Assembly: GCA_001247695.2 (NCBI GenBank)
Contig: LGRX02027094.1
Span: forward strand, 1-64,000
DNA from: Cymbomonas tetramitiformis
Lineage: Eukaryota > Chlorophyta > Pyramimonadophyceae > Pyramimonadales > Pyramimonadaceae
Length of the DNA: 64,000 nucleotides
Direction: 5' to 3'
Shown piece after piece: positions 11,554 through 22,649 of this stretch; the stretch's first letter is position 1, and the number at the start of each line of letters is the position of its first letter. The notes below the pieces were generated by a model. The model saw only the letters and a list, made by a program, of their open reading frames with translations. It had not been told where the DNA came from and searched no databases. Position numbers and translations under genes: made by a program.

Positions 11554-12141
11554 ATGCACTTGCCGATACCGAAACTCGACGCCCCACTCGCGGAGATTTT
11601 GGTGTACGTCGATCGGCTGATCGAAGTGCACGCCGCGACCGCATCGCCCGATTTCTTCACTTTCTTCGAATTGAGCCGCGTGCACACCTTAGACGAGCGC
11701 GTCAGAAAGCGCCGGTATCTATCGCGTTTGTTGCACCCGGACAGGCACGCGCGTAAATATACCGGCCCCGATATCGTCGAACGTTTGACAAGTGGCATGC
11801 AGCTCGTCAACGCTATTTTTGACAGATTGCCGAAGCCGTCCGTTGCGAAGGGGATCGGTCGTGGAACGAAACGGCGAGCGGAGCACCCAGCTATTTGGGA
11901 GGACAGTCTGTTTGACTCCCACGACGAGGACGACGAATGCGACGATCCGTTGTATTTTATGCCAAGCGATTTTGATACGTTGAGTTCGACCGACGACGAC
12001 GACGACGACAACGAAGAGGACGACGCCGAGCTGCATGGATCGCTGTTTGCAAAACGCGGACAAAGACGGTCCCAACGCGTGCGACAACAGTCCGAAAGAA
12101 ACAGGGTCAGGACACGGTCTCACGCGCGGGTGCACGTATAG
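11554..12141 (+). CDS. J-domain-like (DnaJ/Hsp40) protein, 195 residues
   Basis: ATG 11554 opens a helical region with the diagnostic HPD tripeptide near residue 61 (LLHPDRHARKY), preceded by a basic helix and followed by a helix that matches the J-domain layout. J-domains recruit and stimulate Hsp70. The C-terminal half is very acidic (a run of aspartates near residues 150-160) and ends in a basic Arg/Ser/Gln tail. There is no Gly/Phe region or zinc-finger domain, so it is a minimal J-protein. It could recruit host Hsp70 to viral complexes; that is inference. Confidence 0.65.
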   Translation: MHLPIPKLDAPLAEILVYVDRLIEVHAATASPDFFTFFELSRVHTLDERVRKRRYLSRLLHPDRHARKYTGPDIVERLTSGMQLVNAIFDRLPKPSVAKGIGRGTKRRAEHPAIWEDSLFDSHDEDDECDDPLYFMPSDFDTLSSTDDDDDDNEEDDAELHGSLFAKRGQRRSQRVRQQSERNRVRTRSHARVHV

Positions 12142-12468
12142 TTATAAAAAAATAGGATAACGGTGGTTGTGGGTGGTATGCCGCAAAAACATAAAACAGC
12201 GAGCGCAACGTTAATTTAGGCTAGAGGTGCATGTAGGCGGCGGTCAAAGTAATACCTACAAGACACAACTTCCTAGTAACACAGTATAAATGCATCAACG
12301 ATGCCAACGCGTACAACATTGCAACGTCCGTTCGCCATGTGCGTTGAAGTTATTTATTAAAATAGACAGTAATATAAGACACTCAGACGCTTTGAATCTG
12401 TGTAGATCAATCGTGTCAAGCTTGTACGTTTAGGCATCTGACCGGTACACATTTTACTATTTCCAACA
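12142..12468. other. 327-bp intergenic region
   Basis: AT-rich and without a convincing coding frame. A TATA-like GTATAAATGC lies at about 12284-12293. It marks the transition from the GC-rich left part to the AT-rich 1340-residue gene. Confidence 0.4.
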
Positions 12469-15400
12469 ATGTCCGTATTGGATCCACCTGCACCTACGCC
12501 GGTGCTTATTATTGATACGGTGATCATAGATTATGAAGTAACTAGTAAAAATGATCCGGACCAATTGATTTTTGATGCGCTTTACGCTATAAAAGATCAG
12601 AGTTTTCTATATGAAAAAGAACAAGAACACACCTTTTACAAGGCAGATCGTGAATATTTGCTGCAAGAACTATGTACACGATTATTAAAGATGTTGAAGG
12701 AGCATTCGACACAAAACAATAATTGTACAGCTTATAATGCACTTACAAGTTTTTTGCAAAACCCATCTTTAACCGTGCGGGAAGCTGTTTATAAAAAGTA
12801 TAGAAATAAAATAGATGAAGAAACAGAGGAGATGACCGAGCAACAGGCCATGGATTATATCAATAATCGCTCGATACTATTTTATTTACGCGCAAGCGAG
12901 GCCGGTTTTGTACCAGACGAAAACGAAAAGTACTCGGACTCCGTCCCAGCTCTTTTGAAAAGGTTCCAAAAGCATTTTGAACTTCCAATACTACCTGACG
13001 AGTACGACAAGCATGTCCTTGAACATAAACAGATGGATATTGTACCTGATAGATATGAAGAGTATATTGTTAAACAGCAACAAATGGCCGACTTAATACG
13101 TGATATATACAACATGCTAAAAACATATAAGATTTTTAATAACTACTCAGAATTTGTCCAAGCCATAGAGGAGTACGTTAAAAAACCACGGCGTGCTCTT
13201 GAATTTTTTGACGATAGCGTGCAAGATAGTTTGGCCAATCCAATAATACAGTTCTTTGCGTCTGTATACTATGTGACAGAAAAGCGAACCACACGTTCGG
13301 GAGATGCTACGGAACAACGTGGCGGGACGGGCCGCGAACTCACCTCGCAAGCCATCGCCGACTACGCAGGTGGTAATGCGCACGAGCACACCGATATGGC
13401 AGATACGGATGGTGAAGATTGCGACAGCGACGAGTCACCCGATGACGACGAGGAGGAGGTGTCGAACGTAAAGCATTTACGCTACGACATATCGGGTGTC
13501 GATACCTGCGCCATCAGTAGAAACGTATTACTCGTATCCGATGACGTCTCTGAGGTCGCTGCGGTGTTTGGTCAACGCGAAGCATGGAAAACAAAGCTGG
13601 ATAGTAGTTACACGTGTCACGAATATTGGAAAGACAAGTTTGATTACATTAAGAAAATACAACTGGCTAAAAATGAGATATTTGAATTATACAATACAAG
13701 CGGATTTGCTCAGCTTGACATACGTCTTACTGATGCGCGTAAAGCGTATGCTTATTATTTGGCTGCTCGCGAAGAAATGCGTCAAGATCCCTCCAATCTT
13801 CAAGTATCCGGGAGCGTAGATACTAGCGCCGTCGCACAAAAAGAATTTTACGATGAATACAAGAATGATAACACGATGCCAAATTCCACTAATCTCGTAA
13901 ATTTTCTTCATTACCAGAGCCAGGTGTACGATGTAATGTACCGATTTATAGATATTGAAGAAAAGGATTCTTATAGAGGTAATTCAAAACCGCACGAAAT
14001 GTATCATTGCGATGTAAATCAAGCGCTGGCGTTCACACTACCACCAGATATCTGCGAGGAACTTGCGGCTAAATCTCCACAGCAAATTCAGGGTAACCAA
14101 TTACGTACTATCGTGGAAGCACACAAAGAAAATTTTACGCTTACCGCGCTAATCGCCGATGAAACCATCGCGCACCCAGGAGCGATTATGACCGTAATAA
14201 AATGGCACGCCCATAACATGGATCCACCCAAGAGCTTATCGTATTACACCCAGTATAAACCCGCGTTCGTTAACGTAATCGAACTAATGCATAAAGATTC
14301 GCAGGCAGAATTGCGCATATCTGTTAGGGATTATCTTTCTCTATTGCCATGGATCGAAACCGAGGAGGAATGGAAATGCCTCCTCGACACGGATTGGGAC
14401 GATACCCCGGGCGCAGAATTTGCGCGTTCCACGTCTAAACTCACCAAAGATACGCTTGGAACGTATCCCAAATTGCAGGTCAAAATGTTATTAGTAATGC
14501 TCAAACGTATTTTCGGTAACAACAAAACTTTTGCGCTATTCGACATCGGCCACGGGGAAGGCGAATTTTTGTCTAACGTATTGGAATACGCTGGGACGTT
14601 GGGAACTAACATAACAGAGTTGCACGGCGTCGAGCTTAACAACGCCTACCGCGAAACGTGCAAGAAACATTTTCATACGTATGAGCTGCAGGAAGTTTCA
14701 AAACCCGAACAAGACTTATTTTACGATAAAAGCCTGAATCCAAGGGTCGTAAAACTGGACTACGCAAAAGTCGATTCCGAATGGAAGATTGAGTGCTATG
14801 ATATTTACGAAGATGATAAACCCATAATGGTCTGTTACATGTACGACACCTATTTTAACGTGCTCCGTTATGATAATAATCACGGAGAGCTTTTACAGGC
14901 TTTGTGCGGATATGCAGATATTCTTAAAATGTATTGTGAAAACCATAATGTGGACGCGTTTGTCACTCATGTACCGTTGCAGCAGTTAATACTATTCGAC
15001 AATCCAACTGCTACGCCCAATACAGTCTACGACGTAAAAAACGGTGTAGAGGTGGTTGAGCATATGGAAAAAAAAGGTTACAAAATATTTACGCTGTATC
15101 CAGTGCAGTACGCCGACGGACAGATTGCAGAAGAAGGTTACGAGGATGTCGAACATGAAACTATTACGCTTTGTGTGAAAAAAAGGGTCGCCACACAAAA
15201 ACTACACGACGAGTTTATGCACCTTGATCCTGCACGCGACAAATGGCAACTAACGGACCTTACGGCGCAGTTTGATAAAATCGTCAGCAACGCCGAAATA
15301 GACGAACTTTACGATATGCAAATGTCAAATTTAGACAAACTGATTCCAAAATTTGATTTTGAGGCACAAGCCACGTCTATTCTCGCTACTGCGATCAGTC

Positions 15401-16491
15401 TAGAAACTGATGGTGATACACCTGACCTAAATTTCATACCGTACACAAACACAGCATCACGTTCGATTCGTGTTCTGGGGTACGATGCGTCGTTTTGGCG
15501 TGACGACGTTTACGAGACTTCGGATTTTATATCGATTTTGCAGAAAAATGCAAATATCCGAACGATGTACACATATTTACACGAACTGATAAAAATTGCG
15601 TACAATGACACTGAAAATGCGTGGTTACCATCGGTCAACGCCTACAAAGCAATGGTTGAGGTGTTTAAATCACGAGTTACAAAAATAAAAGGCTTGCCTG
15701 GAACGCTGTGTACCGATGCACGTTTGGACGACCGTGCGACATTTCCCGCATACTTTAATGACCACCTACGCGAGCCATATATTGCTGACATCCGCGACGA
15801 CTTAAATACGATGCATCTAATTCATCATTGTAAAAATGTGGACGAAATTTTTGATATCCTTGTCGAGACAATATGTAAGGTAGCAAAAAAGGAAAATCTA
15901 TTGATGAAGCTTGATAACGCCAGGATAACAAAGTATTTAGAATCACTTGCGCCGCAACAGTATTCCCGATTTATCGATTTAATGTACGATGCACCATCCG
16001 ATTCGATGGCAGCGGCGCTGAAAATGAACGACAGAATTGAAAAACCACACAATCCGCTCTTACACACAGTTGAAAAACAAAAAAATCCACCAGAGCTCAA
16101 AAAAACTAAAACGGTACTTGATAACTTCATACAAGCTATTCATACTGTTTGTCCTACAGAAAAGCGTAATACGCCGGCTATACGCGAAATAATGGACCCG
16201 AGGTTTATACAAACCGACATTTTTAAGAATATTACTCAACAGTTGGATGAACCCGCACGCGAAAGACTCATAGATTTGCATAAGCAAGTTATTGATGCCG
16301 CATCTGTAAAAATAGCAGCAGCAAAAATTGCAATAAGTAAGCAAATCAAAATGCAAGAACGCCAAACCACAAAAACGTCCGATGGAAAAAAACGAGTTTC
16401 GCTGGCACCGTTAAAAGAAAACACGGTGCGCGCTTCTCGGTCCGCAATCGCACAATCTAATACGGTGCCCATATCAGGTGTATACCGGTAA
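12469..16491 (+). CDS. 1340-residue AT-rich protein with methyltransferase-like domain
   Basis: One uninterrupted frame starts at ATG 12469. The N-terminal 300 residues are charged and helical, then comes an acidic patch (DSDESPDDDEEE near residue 320). Around residues 685-715 lies FDIGHGEGEF followed by HGVELNNAYRETC, which fits motif I and motif II of class I SAM-dependent methyltransferases and recalls DOT1-type enzymes. The C-terminus is Lys-rich. A histone or protein methyltransferase is possible, but only the SAM-binding signature is visible. The gene is much richer in A and T than its neighbours and in AT-ending codons, which could reflect separate ancestry. Confidence 0.75.
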   Translation: MSVLDPPAPTPVLIIDTVIIDYEVTSKNDPDQLIFDALYAIKDQSFLYEKEQEHTFYKADREYLLQELCTRLLKMLKEHSTQNNNCTAYNALTSFLQNPSLTVREAVYKKYRNKIDEETEEMTEQQAMDYINNRSILFYLRASEAGFVPDENEKYSDSVPALLKRFQKHFELPILPDEYDKHVLEHKQMDIVPDRYEEYIVKQQQMADLIRDIYNMLKTYKIFNNYSEFVQAIEEYVKKPRRALEFFDDSVQDSLANPIIQFFASVYYVTEKRTTRSGDATEQRGGTGRELTSQAIADYAGGNAHEHTDMADTDGEDCDSDESPDDDEEEVSNVKHLRYDISGVDTCAISRNVLLVSDDVSEVAAVFGQREAWKTKLDSSYTCHEYWKDKFDYIKKIQLAKNEIFELYNTSGFAQLDIRLTDARKAYAYYLAAREEMRQDPSNLQVSGSVDTSAVAQKEFYDEYKNDNTMPNSTNLVNFLHYQSQVYDVMYRFIDIEEKDSYRGNSKPHEMYHCDVNQALAFTLPPDICEELAAKSPQQIQGNQLRTIVEAHKENFTLTALIADETIAHPGAIMTVIKWHAHNMDPPKSLSYYTQYKPAFVNVIELMHKDSQAELRISVRDYLSLLPWIETEEEWKCLLDTDWDDTPGAEFARSTSKLTKDTLGTYPKLQVKMLLVMLKRIFGNNKTFALFDIGHGEGEFLSNVLEYAGTLGTNITELHGVELNNAYRETCKKHFHTYELQEVSKPEQDLFYDKSLNPRVVKLDYAKVDSEWKIECYDIYEDDKPIMVCYMYDTYFNVLRYDNNHGELLQALCGYADILKMYCENHNVDAFVTHVPLQQLILFDNPTATPNTVYDVKNGVEVVEHMEKKGYKIFTLYPVQYADGQIAEEGYEDVEHETITLCVKKRVATQKLHDEFMHLDPARDKWQLTDLTAQFDKIVSNAEIDELYDMQMSNLDKLIPKFDFEAQATSILATAISLETDGDTPDLNFIPYTNTASRSIRVLGYDASFWRDDVYETSDFISILQKNANIRTMYTYLHELIKIAYNDTENAWLPSVNAYKAMVEVFKSRVTKIKGLPGTLCTDARLDDRATFPAYFNDHLREPYIADIRDDLNTMHLIHHCKNVDEIFDILVETICKVAKKENLLMKLDNARITKYLESLAPQQYSRFIDLMYDAPSDSMAAALKMNDRIEKPHNPLLHTVEKQKNPPELKKTKTVLDNFIQAIHTVCPTEKRNTPAIREIMDPRFIQTDIFKNITQQLDEPARERLIDLHKQVIDAASVKIAAAKIAISKQIKMQERQTTKTSDGKKRVSLAPLKENTVRASRSAIAQSNTVPISGVYR

Positions 16492-16766
16492 CGCTGGACG
16501 CAAACGGATACGCGAATTCGGCGCTATTTTTTGCGACATCATAATTTTTGCATAATTTTTGCAGCGTTGACACGTGACAAATTTAAATTTAGTTACGTAG
16601 CTCTAGTGCATTTTAAAGGGCAATCACCATTGTTTTCGGCACGCGTTTTTAAGTAGGTACACGCTAAGCTGGTCGAGTGCGTGCGTTGCAGGCACAACAC
16701 GGCATCGAACCTGACGAAACGCAACCGACTAGCTCGTCGGTTCCGTCAGATGAAGACATCACGGCC

Positions 16767-18445
16767 ATGGTGAAAGAACTGACGCAATTTATACAAACAA
16801 ATTCAAAATCTACCGAAAAAAACACTTTACCGGTAGGCCTACTTACAGGAAATACCAAAATTGAGCTTAAAGATTTTGTCAAAGAGGATTTCAGTAAAGA
16901 GGCCGAACGTCAGTTACAAAAAATAAACAAGCGCGTAAAGGTAAGCCTGCCGTCACGATATACTTTTGTTCCATTTTGAGCCCGTTTATACTAAGAGTTA
17001 CTGAGGTTTACAGGAATCAATAAAGCGTACGCACGCCAGAGTGACAGCGGCGGGACGACAAATGGTGATAACTCCTGGTACGAATCCTTGCACATGTATC
17101 GATTTCTTTTTGCTTCATGGCGTACATCTAGGTGGCGACACTTACCAAGTTGCGCCCGCCGTATGTCAGCGGATGGCAATTGCATGTACCACGCCGTGCA
17201 CTATGGTCTACATGCACGTTTCGATAATAAAGCGGTAGCTGAGATGCGCAAAGCAACGGCCGAAGAATTAACGAATAATCAATCTAAGTACGTGTCCTTT
17301 TCTGACGATGAGGCGTATAACAAGGAGATACAAACTGTGCGAAACGATAAGGGTTGGGGCAATGAATTGGCTCTTGCAGCGTTGGCTACGGCATACAAGT
17401 GAGTTACTGGCATTTTTTTAAATTCTTCATTGTGCATATTATATACACGCGCGTGTGTTAACATTGGTGTTTACGCGTGCAGTATCAAAGTTATCGTATA
17501 CACCGACTATCGTTACGAGCCAGAGGTGTACAACCGCGAGCTTACTACTGGCCCGGTGGTGTATATCGGAAATTATGCAAATTTGCACTTCGAGGCGACC
17601 ACGGAACAACCGAATACCGAGGGGGGCCAACCGTCGTCAAGCAAGTCTGCACGTATCGCCAACAGCAAAAAAACGAAAAAACCTTGGGAGAACCCGCGCA
17701 CAAACCTACAAAGGAACATACATAAGATATTTGGACTTAACACAAAAGGGGATCTGCTCTTCTTCGAAGAAAAAGGTTATTGGAAAAATTTTATTAATAC
17801 AAAAAAACCTGACCCACAACTTTTTGAGGAGTGGAATAAAGAACACCCGCAGCTCTCATTTGAAGTCACGCCTAAAGTACAAGATTATTTGAATAAAATC
17901 AACAAGGCTTTTGAAAATTACCAAAACCAGGTGCGATTTGGCATTACGGAATTAGACCGCCTTTTTTCATTTATTGCACACCACGCAAAACGTCTACAAT
18001 ATGGTGTTCGTTTTGTGATCGCATTGACATGCTTGACGTGGATCGCACGTTGCAGCTCCAATCGGAATCAGCCGCAGCACAGGCGACGACACCTCCTACG
18101 TCGTGGCCATCGGAACCACAGGTAAGTTTTAATGAATGCTTATAACTACGAAAAAAGTTATATTCACGTTTTGCTAACTTTACACTCGTTAATTCCCAGG
18201 ATGTCGAGATGTCGCAAAATCCACTTAATTCCTTTGATGATGAAGTGGTAATCGATTCATCTGCTAATCCACCATCACCACATTCCGACGATGAAGTTAT
18301 GATCGTAGATGTCGTGCACGCCGAAAAAAAAACAGAAAAAACCACCGAGTCAGACGATTTTGACTACGAAACGTATTACGATCTGTGTTGCAGGACAGCC
18401 GAATATACACACAAATTCAACACTGTACATGGTGATAAAACATAA
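16767..18445 (+). CDS. OTU-family cysteine protease (deubiquitinase-like), five exons
   Basis: Exons are 16767-16940, 17040-17398, 17483-17930, 18056-18121 and 18200-18445, total 1293 nt, 430 residues. The OTU signature is clear: SADGNCMYHAV with catalytic Cys near residue 105, GWGNELAL near 163, and NLHFEAT with catalytic His near 213. The second intron lies between the Cys and His regions, so the domain exists only after splicing. OTU enzymes cleave ubiquitin or ubiquitin-like conjugates. Downstream is a Lys-rich stretch, a helical region and an acidic tail (DDEVVIDSS, DDEVMIVDVV) that resembles SUMO-interacting motifs. The 5' end is uncertain: the frame is open upstream of 16767 to about 16677, with a possible acceptor CAG at 16690, and no in-frame ATG there, so a further 5' exon may exist. 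Intron 1 has alternative acceptors; 17039 is chosen because it alone keeps frame with a CAG. Confidence 0.8.
16941..17039 (+). other. intron 1 of OTU gene (99 nt)
   Basis: Donor AAAG|GTAAGC, acceptor ACGCCAG|AGTGAC, phase 0. A TACTGAG branch-like site lies about 40 nt before the acceptor. A second CAG at 17011-17013 would give the wrong frame for the OTU domain. Confidence 0.65.
17399..17482 (+). other. intron 2 of OTU gene (84 nt)
   Basis: Donor TACAA|GTGAGT, acceptor GCGTGCAG|TATC, phase 2. Removal joins the N- and C-terminal halves of the OTU fold and removes an in-frame TGA. Confidence 0.85.
17931..18055 (+). other. intron 3 of OTU gene (125 nt)
   Basis: Donor AACCAG|GTGCGA, acceptor CGTTGCAG|CTCC, phase 0. 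A TTGAC branch-like site lies about 20 nt before the acceptor. Confidence 0.7.
18122..18199 (+). other. intron 4 of OTU gene (78 nt)
   Basis: Donor CCACAG|GTAAGT matches the eukaryotic consensus; acceptor TTCCCAG|GATG; phase 0. Confidence 0.85.
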
Positions 18446-18580
18446 CCCATTACATTTGAGAACCAAGCGTGAAATTGGCGACATACGAAGCATACATAAA
18501 CAGACGCGCAACCGATATATATATATATATATATACGTGTGCGTGTACATCGCGTGTGCAAGGACACGATCCCAAAAATC

Positions 18581-18907
18581 ATGTCTGTCTCGATAATACC
18601 AAACGCCATGAGCAATCCCGTTTTCAGCATGGCGAAACGAAAACCACGTAATTTCGCAACCACGGGTAGCGACCTTGCTAAATGCCTTGAAGACAATCCA
18701 GCGTTCAAGTTAGAAGATTTTGGCTTGGACGAAAAATACAAAATCTTTGGAAAAGAAAGTATCATGCGGGTGTGTTCGGAACAGATTGAATCGCTTTCCG
18801 AATGTACATTTGTAGACGGTACAATTGTAAACGATGATAGTGTTGGTCGTTCGCTTATTAGAGAGTGGGTTCTTTTCCTTGATGAGTTGAAGTATTCAAA
18901 AAATTAG
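18581..18907 (+). CDS. small hypothetical protein, 108 residues
   Basis: ATG 18581 follows a long (TA)n tract at about 18518-18535, 45-60 bp upstream. The protein is acidic and helical with no recognised domain. Its base composition is AT-rich like the OTU gene before it. It converges on the DNA polymerase gene, ending 79 bp before that gene's 3' end. Confidence 0.65.
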   Translation: MSVSIIPNAMSNPVFSMAKRKPRNFATTGSDLAKCLEDNPAFKLEDFGLDEKYKIFGKESIMRVCSEQIESLSECTFVDGTIVNDDSVGRSLIREWVLFLDELKYSKN

Positions 18908-18986
18908 TAGATTGACATACGACGTTTGTTATCAGATAGCATATGCTAAATAAATAACATAGACAGTGTTACACGTGTAGCGTCAT

Positions 18987-21900
18987 TCACCATTCCACCG
19001 CTTCGAACCGCGCCCGCGCCTCCCGCAGATCGTTTTGCGTTTTTATGCGCCTGTAGAACAACGCGCAGTCGCGGTTCGCGCAGATCACCTCGTGCAGCAC
19101 GGACCGCTGGCACCGCTGACACTCCGCCGTGTGCGCGTGGTGCGCCACGGCCAGCGCGTCGATCTCCAGCATGGACTGAACGTAGAGCGATTGCGCGTCG
19201 ACGCGGCAATGCACGCACAGCCCCGCGTCCCGATCCGCGTCCGACAGCGTCGTGCGGCACCCCGCGCAGGCTTTCACCACCCGCGCGAAACGCGATATGC
19301 CGGCGGCGTGTTCGACGGACCTTGTCAGGCGCTGCGGCGCCGAGCCCATCGTGTGCGGACCGGAGAAGAGCGCTCGTTCCACGTTGGGCAGGATCGCGGC
19401 GTAGATGCGTGTCAGAGGCAGCTTCAGATGGTGTACGAGGTAGTGCCGGTGATCGATTGGTAGCCCCCTTTCCACGACGCGCACCGGGTCCTCCGCGAGC
19501 TCGTAGGTTTTGCTTGTCTTGTGCCCACGCAGTATCACGTACGGCACGCGATCGCCGACGCGAGGCGCGGTTGCCGCGTGGCGCTTTTGACGCTTGGCCG
19601 CCAGCTCCACGTGCGCGGCGCGAGTGGCGTACTCCGACACCTCGCGCGTCAGTCCCTTGGTGATGACCAGCTCGGAGATATCCACACGTCCCGTGAGCAA
19701 CTCCTCGATGCGCCCCTTCACGTACTCCACGCTCCCGGGCACGTCGCGAAGCACCAGCACCCTCCGGAGCACCCCGGCGATGGTGTTGCGCGCGAAAGCG
19801 CAGTTGTCGCGGCGAACTGTCTCGATGCCTTTCGTGTCCAGCTTGTCGTGACTGTCCGCGCGAGTCCACAACAGCCCGGCGTAACGCTTCTTGCCCATCA
19901 GGAGGTACGGGTGGTACACTTTCTCAAATTCGAGCTGCACCGGGGCCGGAAAGAGCGTCGTGACCTGATCCGCCGCGAGCGCGCCCAGGCGCATGGCCTC
20001 CGCCACGTCCGCGCAACCGAAGCGGACCATCACGGAGTCGGTGTCGCCGTACACCACGTCCGCGTCGTGGGGATAACCGTTCGCCACCGTGTACTCGCGC
20101 AACACGAAGCTCCGCGTCTCGTCGATCATTCGCCTGCCGAAGGCGGTGGTGCTCGCCGAGATGGCCAGGCACGGCAGCTTGCCGACCGTCGCGCCGGTGA
20201 ACCCGTACACCGAGTTGGCGCTTAGCTTGAGCGCGAGCTGACGGCCCTCCAGAACTCCGCGCATCATCGGATCGTCCGTGGTTTTGATCAGGGCGCGAGC
20301 GCGCTTGCGCGCGCTCAGCAGGTCGTCGAGGATCGCGGGAAGCAGCCCGCGACGCACTTCCGGTTTGACGAAGCAGTCGCCCGTCGGCGTCAGGGTGAGC
20401 TCCGTCTCGGCGTACTCCGCTCGCCGATCCGCGGGCACGAGCGTCGTGTAACACAGGTTGTGCGCCCGCATGATGGAAGGGTACAGCGAGGCGAAATCCA
20501 GGGTCGCGATCGGTACCTCGTAATACCCGGCTTTCGCGTCCAGCACCGTGGCGCCCTCGTAGGCGACGCCCCCGTCGCCGACGACGGCCTCGTCGCGCGC
20601 GTGCGTCGGGAGCAGCAGCCCCTCGCGACCGGCGCGACGCAGCAGCTGTGAAAACACTTTCACGCTCTGGCCGCGGTGCAAAAGGTAGCTGAGCGGCACG
20701 CCGGTGACCCGCGCCATCTCGGTCAGGTTGTAAATGAGCATAAGCTTGCGCATCAGGCGCACGGGCAACTGCGCGTCCTTGAGGCAGTAGGCCGCGAGGC
20801 GCTGGCGCGTGTTGCGGTCGCCGCGGTGCAGTTTGGCGATCATGCTGTGATGCACGTCCTGCGCGCACGACCGCGCCCGTCACGTCACGCCGGGCCCAAA
20901 CGTACGGACGAAAATACGAACGCGGGCGCGCACCTCTTTACGCTCCCCGAGGAATCTCTCGGACACGTAATTGAGCGTGTAGCTGGACAGCTTGTGATCG
21001 GTCTGTATGGATTGCATGACGTCCAGCACGACGCGCCCGTCGATCACGGCCCGCATGTTTTTGCGCGTGCCCTGCGCTTTGGACGAAAAGGTCATCTCTT
21101 TGCTCTCCGCCTTCTTACGCCTAACGCGCCCGAAATAGGGAAACTCGATCACGCCGAGCGCCTCGGCGCGCCTCATAAGGTAATCTATGTCAAAATTTTG
21201 CACGTTGTACCCGATGATCAGATCGGGATCGGCCGCGACGAGGTCGGAGGACCAACGACGCAGCAGCTGGCGCTCGTCGTCGCACGCTATCACCTCGGCG
21301 TCCGCGAGGCGCCCGCAATCTCCAAGCGTGTACACACGGCGCCACTCCGCCGCGATCGGTTCCACGACCATCTCCACAGCGATCTGTATGACCGGGTCGG
21401 AGCTGGGGCATGGAAAGTGACCCTCCTCCGCGCAACATTCGATGTCAAAGCTGAAAACGCGCAACGGTGCGACGCCGTCGTAGGGCGCGAACTCCGGGTC
21501 GTGGGCGACGAGCTGCGCGTAGTCGATGTCGAATTCGATCTGACAGCGCGTGTCGCGCTTCTCCGACCGGCGCGGTGCGTAGCTTTCCGCCGGCGCGGTG
21601 AGCCAGCTGCATCCGACCATGCCAACGTCCACCATGTACCGCAGCGTGTAATCGACGTCCGCCTCGTACAGCTCGAACGGCGCGGTCAAACCCAGACATT
21701 TGAACCGCTCGCAGCGCGACAGCGCCTTGCGACAGGCGGTGATGTGACACGGACGCCGCAGCGTGACCCTAAAATACGGCTGCGTGAACTCCGCGCGCGA
21801 GTGGTACATCACGTCACGTCGGGGCATCGCCTTGACCTCCAGCACTCGCCGGGCGCTGTCGTCGTTGCGCGTTTCGTCCGCCACCGCCACGTCCAGGACG

Positions 21901-22187
21901 TCGCAAAACCGCGCCATCGCCTCGGGACCGCTCAGGGTCTGCCACTGTGGAGTGGTGCACCACAGATGCGGATGGAAACCGTGCACGTGCGCGCACACGC
22001 TGGCTGAATTTTGCGTGACGCCGAACACGCGCAGCACGGGCACCACGCCCCCGACCGTCATGGCCACCCGCACGGGACGCGTGTGCGCCGGCGCGTCCGA
22101 CTCTTCCACGCTAGTTTGCATAAAAGTCACCGCGCATCGCGGGTCCGCCGTGTCGTCGCCGATCGACCGTTTCCAGGATCGACTCAT
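18987..22187 (-). CDS. family B DNA polymerase, delta type, spliced
   Basis: Exons are 22187-20934 and 20858-18987, giving 1041 residues, a normal length for delta-type and NCLDV polymerases. Visible motifs in order: Exo I FSFDIE (about residue 244), Exo II YNVQNFDIDYL (324), Exo III YCLKDAQLP (439), motif A DFASLYPSIMR (536), motif B KLSANSVYGFTG (628), motif C YGDTDS (686) and KKRY (739). Two C-terminal cysteine clusters follow (about 944 and 1001) like the CysA zinc site and CysB of POLD1. All catalytic carboxylates are present, so both polymerase and proofreading activities are expected. One 75-nt intron lies between the FLGERKE and DVHHSMI sequences in the exonuclease domain. It is the replicative polymerase; the XPG/FEN-type nuclease at 27-28 kb is a natural partner. 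Confidence 0.97.
20859..20933 (-). other. intron of DNA polymerase gene (75 nt)
   Basis: Minus strand: donor AAAGAG|GTGCGC, acceptor GTGCGCGCAG|GACGTG, phase 0. Removal restores the conserved run between FLGE and DVHHS and removes an in-frame stop. Chlorella virus PBCV-1 also has a spliceosomal-type intron in its DNA polymerase gene (established knowledge); whether the position matches is not checked here. Confidence 0.92.
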
Positions 22188-22237
22188 CCTGTATAGATAC
22201 GCGCACCACTGTGTATAAAGACCCCGGCGATAACATA

Positions 22238-22573
22238 ATGAGTACGGCGGTCTATTCAGTAGAGGATATCGTGAACGAGTTTTTAGGAATAGTAGCTGCG
22301 CAAGTTAATGGGCTTGCTGAGGTTGAGACCAAAGTGCGCGCCGATTTAAAAACATACCTTACAAAATTTGGTGTAACGGATGATATCAAAATTGCGGATA
22401 CCGTTCATGAAATAATTAGGACATTCGTTAAGGAATATGAACGAAAAATAGAGGAGTCTATTTACATCCACACGGAAACGTCAAACAAGATTTTTGAGCT
22501 GGAACAGGCGATGCAAAAGCTCGACGATAGTATAGATACCTTGTGTGATGAAATGACAAACCCTTCCAAATAG
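22238..22573 (+). CDS. small coiled-coil protein, 111 residues
   Basis: ATG 22238 follows a TATA-like GTGTATAAAG at about 22211-22220. The protein is acidic, mostly helical, with heptad-like leucine/isoleucine spacing in its C-terminal half. It starts 51 bp from the divergent DNA polymerase start. Its neighbour at 22650 has a similar size, composition and coiled-coil character, so the two may be distant paralogues or partners. No family is recognised. Confidence 0.7.
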   Translation: MSTAVYSVEDIVNEFLGIVAAQVNGLAEVETKVRADLKTYLTKFGVTDDIKIADTVHEIIRTFVKEYERKIEESIYIHTETSNKIFELEQAMQKLDDSIDTLCDEMTNPSK

Positions 22574-22649
22574 ACTCTAATAACCTAACGCGGACACGAA
22601 TCAGCGCATCACGTTTGGCCAGGTTTAAGTTGTCCAGACGCTCGCCACG

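Noticed and set aside
20676..22007. 443-codon plus-strand frame opposite DNA polymerase
   Set aside because: Shadow of the polymerase, whose motifs are unambiguous on the minus strand.
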